A DNA stretch of 19,636 nucleotides, taken from assembly GCA_022732315.1 (NCBI GenBank), contig JAIJUV010000029.1:1-19636 (forward strand). Direction: 5' to 3'. Positions within the stretch are counted from its first letter, which is position 1. Each line of letters begins with the position of its first letter. The position numbers were made by a program, and so were the translations under genes. This DNA comes from Prevotella sp. (GTDB lineage: Bacteria; Bacteroidota; Bacteroidia; Bacteroidales; Bacteroidaceae). This document shows positions 15,379 to 19,636 of the stretch, one piece after another. Below the pieces are notes generated by a model, which was given only the letters and a program-made list of their open reading frames with translations, was not told the DNA's origin and did not search any database.

Positions 15379-16713
15379 TTAAACGATGCCCTGAGCCATC
15401 ATAGCCTTAGCTACCTTCAGGAAGCCGGCTACGTTTGCACCCTTTACGTAATTTACGTAACCGTCTGGCTCTGTACCATACTTCACACAGTTAGCGTGAA
15501 TATCGTTCATGATGTCGTGAAGCTTAGCATCAACCTCCTCACGAGACCACTTCAGACGCTCTGAGTTCTGGCTCATCTCAAGACCTGATACTGCAACACC
15601 ACCTGCGTTGGCTGCCTTACCTGGAGAGTAGAGAATCTTAGCATCCTGGAATACCTTGATAGCCTCTGGAGTAGATGGCATGTTGGCACCCTCGCTCACT
15701 GCGATAACGCCGTTGGCGATGAGAGCCTTGGCTGCCTCCTCGTTGATTTCGTTCTGAGTAGCTGATGGGAGAGCGATGTCTGCCTTCTCAAACCAAGGCT
15801 TAGCACCCGCAACATATTTTACACCATACTTCTCTGCATACTCCTTGATACGGCCACGCTCTACGTTCTTGAGCTCCATAATGTAATCGAGCTTCTCGCG
15901 GTCGATTCCGTCTGGGTCGTAGATGTAACCGTCTGAATCTGAACATGTAACTGGCTTAGCACCCAACTGGAGCAACTTCTCCATAGTGTACTGCGCTACA
16001 TTACCTGAACCTGAAACCAAAACAGTCTTGCCCTTGATGTCAATACCCTTGGTAGCGAGCATGTTGCAGAGGAAGTATACGTTACCGTAACCTGTAGCCT
16101 CAGGACGGATCAATGAACCGCCGAACTCCTGACCCTTACCGGTCAAGACGCCCTGGAACTGGTGTGTCAACTTCTTGTACATTCCGAAGAGGTAACCTAC
16201 CTCACGGCCACCTACACCGATGTCACCAGCTGGAACATCCTCGTCTGGACCCATGTGACGATAAAGCTCTGTCATGAAAGCCTGGCAGAAACGCATTACC
16301 TCGTTGTTGCTCTTGCCACGTGGAGAGAAGTCGGAACCACCCTTAGCACCACCCATTGGCAGAGTTGTAAGAGAGTTCTTGAATGTCTGCTCGAAAGCCA
16401 AGAACTTCAAAATACCCAAGTTCACAGACTTGTGATAGCGAAGACCTCCCTTGTAAGGGCCAATCGCATTGTTGTGCTGAACGCGGTAACCCATGTTAGT
16501 CTGTACGTTACCCTTATCATCAACCCAAGATACACGGAACTGGATGATGCGGTCTGGGATGCAGAGACGCTCGATGAGGTTTGCCTTCTCAAACTCAGGG
16601 TGCTTGTTGTACTCTTCCTCGATAGTACCGAGAACCTGACTAACTGCCTGGATGTACTCAGGCTCGTTTGGGAATCTTCTTTGGAGATTCGCGATTACTT
16701 CAGATGCTTTCAT
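15379..16713 (-). CDS. gdhA: Glutamate dehydrogenase, hexameric, probably NADP-dependent
   Basis: It interconverts 2-oxoglutarate plus ammonia with glutamate, the main ammonia-assimilation route in gut Bacteroidales. The N-terminal dimerisation and substrate domain contains GPYKGGLRYHK (Lys88) and the catalytic PMGGAKGGSDF (Lys124), then PAGDIGVGGRE (161-171) with Asp164. The C-terminal Rossmann domain contains VLVSGSGNVAQY, the dinucleotide loop. The 444-residue length is that of the small hexameric GDHs. NADP use is inferred from overall similarity to the E. coli GdhA type and not from a specific residue. It is monocistronic, with its own promoter (16765-16772) and a perfect terminator hairpin. 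Confidence 0.96.
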   Translation of the reverse strand: MKASEVIANLQRRFPNEPEYIQAVSQVLGTIEEEYNKHPEFEKANLIERLCIPDRIIQFRVSWVDDKGNVQTNMGYRVQHNNAIGPYKGGLRYHKSVNLGILKFLAFEQTFKNSLTTLPMGGAKGGSDFSPRGKSNNEVMRFCQAFMTELYRHMGPDEDVPAGDIGVGGREVGYLFGMYKKLTHQFQGVLTGKGQEFGGSLIRPEATGYGNVYFLCNMLATKGIDIKGKTVLVSGSGNVAQYTMEKLLQLGAKPVTCSDSDGYIYDPDGIDREKLDYIMELKNVERGRIKEYAEKYGVKYVAGAKPWFEKADIALPSATQNEINEEAAKALIANGVIAVSEGANMPSTPEAIKVFQDAKILYSPGKAANAGGVAVSGLEMSQNSERLKWSREEVDAKLHDIMNDIHANCVKYGTEPDGYVNYVKGANVAGFLKVAKAMMAQGIV

Positions 16714-16764
16714 AATCTTTAATCTTTTATTGTGTTTAAATTATTGTTTTCTATTTTCTGTTTG

Positions 16765-16795
16765 CAAAGGTATAGATTTTTGTTGAAATAACCAA
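16765..16795 (-). promoter_or_regulatory. gdhA promoter
   Basis: The minus strand reads tacctttg (16765-16772), an exact TAnnTTTG box. TTGG, 19 bases upstream, is a partial match to the -33 element. The leader is about 45 bases. Confidence 0.72.
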
Positions 16796-16981
16796 CAAAA
16801 AGAAAGAAAAAATGAAGAAAAAGTAGAAAATAGATAATCTTTTAACTTTTTCTAATAGTTAATGTAGTGTAATTGTATGCGTACACATTATTATATATAG
16901 GAAAAATGGGTAAAAACTGTCTGCAAAGCAAGAGTTGAAGGAAATAAATAGTAAGAGAAAAGCGTTTTTCTCTATCTTTTT

Positions 16982-17012
16982 GTTGGTGTTATGAGATTTT
17001 TTAGTATCTTTG
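16982..17012 (+). promoter_or_regulatory. Promoter of the HU-related gene
   Basis: tatctttg at 17005-17012 is an exact TAnnTTTG box. gttg at 16982-16985 lies 19 bases upstream and matches three of four -33 bases. The leader to the ATG at 17071 is about 50 bases. Confidence 0.75.
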
Positions 17013-17070
17013 CAGGGTGTAAGGAACTCCACAAGGGAGATTTCTTCATGCAACATTTATTATAACGATT

Positions 17071-17733
17071 ATGCCAAGAGCAACAGGACCGATAGGTTAC
17101 ATAGAGCACCGATCTCCGAAGAAAGACGAGACTGGCAAGTATTTGATTCATCCTCAGTTTGTATATAAGGATGTGTATGATTTCAAGGATATGCGTGATG
17201 GTATGCGCCAGCATTACCAGATGGCTACTCCTCAGTTTCTGGCTGCCATCCAGTCTATCAAGGATGAGACGATGATGGCTCTTTCCCAGGGCAAGGAGGT
17301 GAAGGTGGGGGATATGTTCATCATCAAGCCTAAATTGAAATTAAAAGACCATAAGGATGTCGATGGAAACGTATATCATAAGGTGTACCATGAGGGCGAG
17401 CTGATTCCGGCAAGTGAGGTAGAAATTGAGGGCTTCGAGGTGAGAACCACCCATGAGTTTGATAAGGAGTTTTTCATCAATTATAGATGCAACTGCAGTC
17501 GTGACACCTGGAAGGTAAGTGCGCCTCCTAAGGAGACTGCTCAGGAATTGCTGGATATTACCAACTTCTGCCGTGAGCATGGCTATATCACGGTTCGTGA
17601 TTTCATGCGTCTTCATGGTGTTACCAAGTATCATGCCCAGAAGGTATTGTCCGACTTGTGTGAGGGTGAGTTTCCGAAGATGACCCGTGAGCGCGAAGGC
17701 AAGGTGTATATCTATCGCAGAATAGGAGTTTAA
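17071..17733 (+). CDS. HU-related (HU-HIG-like) DNA-binding protein with C-terminal winged-helix-like region
   Basis: Residues about 1-140 follow the pattern of Bacteroidota HU-related proteins: a leading strand (GPIGYIEHRSPKK), helices around 37-73 (MATPQFLAAIQSIKDETMMA, then LSQGKEVKVGDMF), then a beta region ending IEGFEVRTTHEFDKEF. Residues about 155-220 look like a separate winged helix (AQELLDITNFCREHGYITVR, DFMRLHGVTKYHAQKVLSDL, then basic REGKVYIYRR). The protein is probably a nucleoid-type or regulatory DNA binder. HU-related genes often lie near VapE genes in Bacteroidales, and here the vapE-like gene faces it. The domain assignment is by pattern only, and the HU part is less certain than the winged helix. 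It has its own promoter and a leader of about 50 bases. Confidence 0.65.
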   Translation: MPRATGPIGYIEHRSPKKDETGKYLIHPQFVYKDVYDFKDMRDGMRQHYQMATPQFLAAIQSIKDETMMALSQGKEVKVGDMFIIKPKLKLKDHKDVDGNVYHKVYHEGELIPASEVEIEGFEVRTTHEFDKEFFINYRCNCSRDTWKVSAPPKETAQELLDITNFCREHGYITVRDFMRLHGVTKYHAQKVLSDLCEGEFPKMTREREGKVYIYRRIGV

Positions 17734-17739
17734 AAAAAT

Positions 17740-17822
17740 AACGCAGAAAAAATCCTTTCACAAATCTGCTTTTTCCGTTGATAAACAGCGCATTGAGTGT
17801 GAAAGGACTTTTTCTTTGCGTT
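17740..17822. terminator. Long imperfect inverted repeat between convergent genes
   Basis: aacgca (17740-17745) and cctttcaca (17754-17762) in the left arm pair with tgtgaaagg (17798-17806) and tgcgtt (17817-17822) in the right. The intervening A-rich and T-rich stretches pair loosely. The loop is about 35 bases. A or T runs in the arms and outside suggest a terminator for one or both convergent genes, but the long loop is unusual. Confidence 0.6.
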
Positions 17823-17870
17823 CTTGTATTCTTTTGTGTTTGTATTCTTTGTTTTTGAAGTTCCTTCTAT

Positions 17871-19253
17871 CTATCGGATTTCTTCTACAAGATACAGGTT
17901 GCCGTATCTGGCATGTTCCGGTTTGCCAAAAAGGCGGGTCAGGGTCTTGCTGAATGGATTCATGGCGATGTTCTGAACTCCCTTAGCGTGCTTTGTTCTC
18001 AATTTTTTCAAGATGATGTCGGCTGTCAGTTTCTCTCCCTTTTCATCGTTGTCGGGAATTCTGAAGTATGAAGTGATGTTTTTTTCCAAATCTGTCTTGA
18101 TATAGTAAGGCTGGTTGTGTTCCTGCATCTCCTTTTCATCATCCTTGGAGAAGAAGTAAGGTTCGCCATGTTCCAACTCGTATAGAAGTTGGGCGTAGAT
18201 AGCGTCGTGCTCGATACCTTCCACGTTGATCATCCCGTCGGGTTCCAGAATCAGGAATCTTCGTGACCCCGAGCGGTCGGTGAGGAGTTCACGCTGGTTG
18301 CTGGTGCCGGTGAACGACGCTGAACGGGGCAGACGGTTGAAGTTCTTCTTGTAAGCACCGATGAAGCTTGGCTTCATGGTTTGCATCATGGTTTTCATCA
18401 ACGGCATCTTCTTCGGATTCTCCTTGTCAAGCTCGTCGTCATTGATGATGGCAAATTCTACTATCTTTCTCTGAGCATTTCCCTTTTGGTTGAGCGAGAA
18501 ATCATCTGTGTAGTAATCTCTTAGCTCGTTGGACAATAAACTTCTGAGAAAAGTACTCTTATGCAGTCCCTGTGTCGTTGAAACCAGGGTAAGCATCACG
18601 CTGTTGGCATGTTTCTCGTCGTATCCAGCCATCTGCGCCACCATGGCACGTAGCCAGATTCTTCCCATCTTCAGGCAATAGTCAGACGGGTTGATGCGGC
18701 GAAGGAAGTCGCAGATTCTGTCCTTTCCGTCCCAGGTTCCTCTCACCTTGTTGATATAGCTGCGGATGGGATGATAGGGTTGGGCGTACTTCGACTTGAT
18801 GAGTCGTTCTACGAAGTGGTCACGCACGAAGATGCCTGCCTCCTGCACCTCGATGGCAATGGTGTTGATGGCATACTTGTCGATGATTTCGAAATCATGC
18901 TTGATTTTGCCTTCTGAATCATATTCTTCGGTCTTCACCATTCCTTTTTCTTCATCATTCTTCTTTCGATATTCGAAAACATCGGTGATGACATTATATC
19001 GGAACTCATAGTTCTCCAGCAACCATTTCTGCATATCCGTGATAGGGCGTAGGTAGTTGCGGCTGCGTTTCTTGTACTGAGCCTCTTCGTCGGCATTTTC
19101 CTGTTCCTTCTCCTTTCTGAAGACTTCCTTCTGCTTCTGAAGGTTGTCTTTTTCCTGCTGGAGTTTTTCTTTCAGCAGATCATTCTGTTTTTCGAGCGCT
19201 GCGACATACTGTGTATCGTTAATCAGTCTCTTCAGTGTTTTTCTGATATTCAT
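17871..19253 (-). CDS. VapE-type ATPase/helicase-like protein, no primase domain
   Basis: The central part matches the virulence-associated E (PF05272) family of helicase-like P-loop proteins. The family-typical lead-in is HPIRSYINKVRGTWDGKDRI (161-180). The P-loop position reads TTQGLHKSTF (226-235), the acidic Walker B is IINDDELD (269-276), and the sensor/arginine region is FTGTSNQRELLTDRSGSRRF (314-333). The C-terminus (about 395-460) resembles a small winged-helix region. Residues about 15-60 form a Lys/Glu/Gln-rich coiled coil where other VapE-type proteins carry a primase. It probably acts on DNA. VapE genes are typical of phage-like and integrative elements, and some act in phage interference, but no integrase or phage gene is seen here. 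The promoter and a palindrome lie just upstream. Confidence 0.82.
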   Translation of the reverse strand: MNIRKTLKRLINDTQYVAALEKQNDLLKEKLQQEKDNLQKQKEVFRKEKEQENADEEAQYKKRSRNYLRPITDMQKWLLENYEFRYNVITDVFEYRKKNDEEKGMVKTEEYDSEGKIKHDFEIIDKYAINTIAIEVQEAGIFVRDHFVERLIKSKYAQPYHPIRSYINKVRGTWDGKDRICDFLRRINPSDYCLKMGRIWLRAMVAQMAGYDEKHANSVMLTLVSTTQGLHKSTFLRSLLSNELRDYYTDDFSLNQKGNAQRKIVEFAIINDDELDKENPKKMPLMKTMMQTMKPSFIGAYKKNFNRLPRSASFTGTSNQRELLTDRSGSRRFLILEPDGMINVEGIEHDAIYAQLLYELEHGEPYFFSKDDEKEMQEHNQPYYIKTDLEKNITSYFRIPDNDEKGEKLTADIILKKLRTKHAKGVQNIAMNPFSKTLTRLFGKPEHARYGNLYLVEEIR

Positions 19254-19297
19254 GTATTGAATTCTATTTGGTTTATACTTAATGTTTTATAACGCTG

Positions 19298-19329
19298 CAA
19301 AAATACAACAATAATTCATCATTTGCAAC
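19298..19329 (-). promoter_or_regulatory. vapE promoter
   Basis: The minus strand reads tatttttg (19298-19305), an exact TAnnTTTG box. GTTG, 20 bases upstream (19326-19329), matches three of four -33 bases. The leader is about 40 bases. Confidence 0.75.
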
Positions 19330-19350
19330 ACTTACATCGATAAATGTTGC
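19325..19350. promoter_or_regulatory. Palindrome overlapping the vapE -33 region (possible operator)
   Basis: gcaacactta (19325-19334) and taaatgttgc (19341-19350) form 10-bp arms with one mismatch around catcga. The left arm covers the -33 position of the vapE promoter, so a dimeric regulator bound here could block or aid transcription. The regulator is not identified. Confidence 0.5.
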
Positions 19351-19427
19351 AATAAATCCAGGGGGGACAAAGAGGGGTTACTTGAGGGAGTAATAGCCTA
19401 CATCTGAAGGCGAAGAAACATCTTTTT

Positions 19428-19523
19428 CGCATCGGTTGACTCGGGTCATTCATATAGACCACTCACGTCATCCATATAGATGACTCGGGTCAGCTATATG
19501 GATGACCCGAGTCAACCGATGCG
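19428..19523. repeat. Nested inverted repeat built of ~22-bp units
   Basis: The outer arms are 19428-19457 and 19494-19523, 30 bp each with a single mismatch (position 19450). The 36-base interior contains tcatccatatag (19468-19479), which also pairs perfectly with ctatatggatga (19494-19505). Another gactcgggtca (19482-19492) pairs perfectly with tgacccgagtc (19503-19513). Read forward, units starting near 19438, 19460 and 19482 repeat with a period of 22 and differ at several bases. At least two mutually exclusive foldings are therefore possible. There is no T-tract, so it is not a simple terminator. Confidence 0.85.
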
Positions 19524-19636
19524 AGGAAGGCATTACCCAGGGCAGACGCATTAAATATTTTATTCGTTAACATCTGTGTTATACTGTTATAACTTATTGA
19601 ATATTAACATTATATATTTGTATATATGAAATATTT

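Larger units (their letters stand above)
16714..17070. other. Divergent intergenic region, gdhA and HU-related gene
   Basis: This 357-bp AT-rich region has no credible gene. It holds back-to-back promoters: the gdhA box on the left and the HU-related gene's box on the right, about 230 bp apart. The middle (about 16800-16975) is purine-rich in the plus strand and shows no clear operator. Confidence 0.6.
19254..19636. other. Gene-free right end with promoter, palindrome and nested repeat
   Basis: No ORF of note occurs on either strand in this 383-bp stretch. From left to right it holds the vapE leader and promoter, a 26-bp palindrome, a G-rich patch (gggggg near 19362-19367), the nested inverted repeat at 19428-19523, and an AT-rich tail. 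An exact TAnnTTTG match (tatatttg, 19613-19620) lies almost at the edge and may serve a plus-strand gene beyond the window. The ATG at 19626 is too close to it to be a convincing start. Confidence 0.6.

Noticed and set aside
16162..16722. A 186-codon plus-strand frame opposite the start of gdhA
   Set aside because: Shadow of gdhA, whose catalytic motifs are intact.
17071..19253. A complete mobile element or prophage around the HU-related and VapE genes
   Set aside because: No integrase, transposase, attachment repeat or phage structural gene is visible, so only a remnant or accessory module can be suggested.
19437..19513. CRISPR array interpretation of the 22-bp-period units
   Set aside because: The units abut each other with no spacers, vary in sequence and turn into an inverted copy, which is not CRISPR architecture. 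No cas gene is nearby.
19626..19636. Start of a new gene at the right edge (ATG at 19626)
   Set aside because: Only three codons are visible, and the nearest promoter-like box would start transcription at about the same base.

Overview
The window looks like chromosome of a Bacteroidales bacterium, most likely Prevotella/Segatella. The reasons are the main sigma factor of only 287 residues with no long N-terminal region, at least six promoters fitting the Bacteroidota TAnnTTTG -7 consensus, A-rich leaders in place of Shine-Dalgarno sites, GldB-like, DUF4861 and HU-related proteins, and the absence of signs of high GC. No tRNA, CRISPR array, transposase or integrase is visible.

Left third (1-5104): the 3' end of a small lipoprotein gene and its terminator, then four plus-strand genes with no terminator between them: mtaB (tRNA ms2t6A methylthiotransferase), a TIGR01212/YhcC-type radical SAM protein, a family 2 glycosyltransferase and a secreted DUF4861 protein. 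A strong hairpin at 5054-5104 ends the unit.

Middle (5193-11680): a clear promoter precedes a GldB-like lipoprotein, dipeptidyl peptidase IV and a PqqD-like small protein. This unit converges on a minus-strand unit: rpoD, a Lys/Ala-rich exported protein, and a 441-residue fusion of an HPr-kinase-like ATPase with an S26-type peptidase domain. The two units share one perfect 17-bp bidirectional terminator (8667-8708). The PqqD-like protein next to the kinase-peptidase fusion is the part most likely to be an undescribed system. It resembles fragments of RiPP (lasso-type) machinery, but no precursor peptide or cyclase is visible.

Right-centre (11680-16772): a Do-family periplasmic protease (minus), RNase P RNA (plus), a two-TM protein, a YkvA/DUF1232 membrane protein, and NADP-type glutamate dehydrogenase (minus). 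YkvA and gdhA converge on adjacent hairpins.

Right end (16714-19636): an HU-related protein with a C-terminal winged-helix-like region (plus) faces a primase-less VapE-type ATPase (minus) across a long imperfect inverted repeat. This pairing resembles accessory or mobile-element modules, although no mobility gene is present. Beyond vapE, a gene-free 383 bp holds its promoter, a palindrome at the promoter, and an unusual nested repeat built of about 22-bp units that closes into a 30-bp inverted repeat.

Another recurring pattern is 7-bp-period repeat arrays that run directly into the start codons of the radical SAM gene and the ykvA-like gene. The first array also begins inside the end of mtaB.
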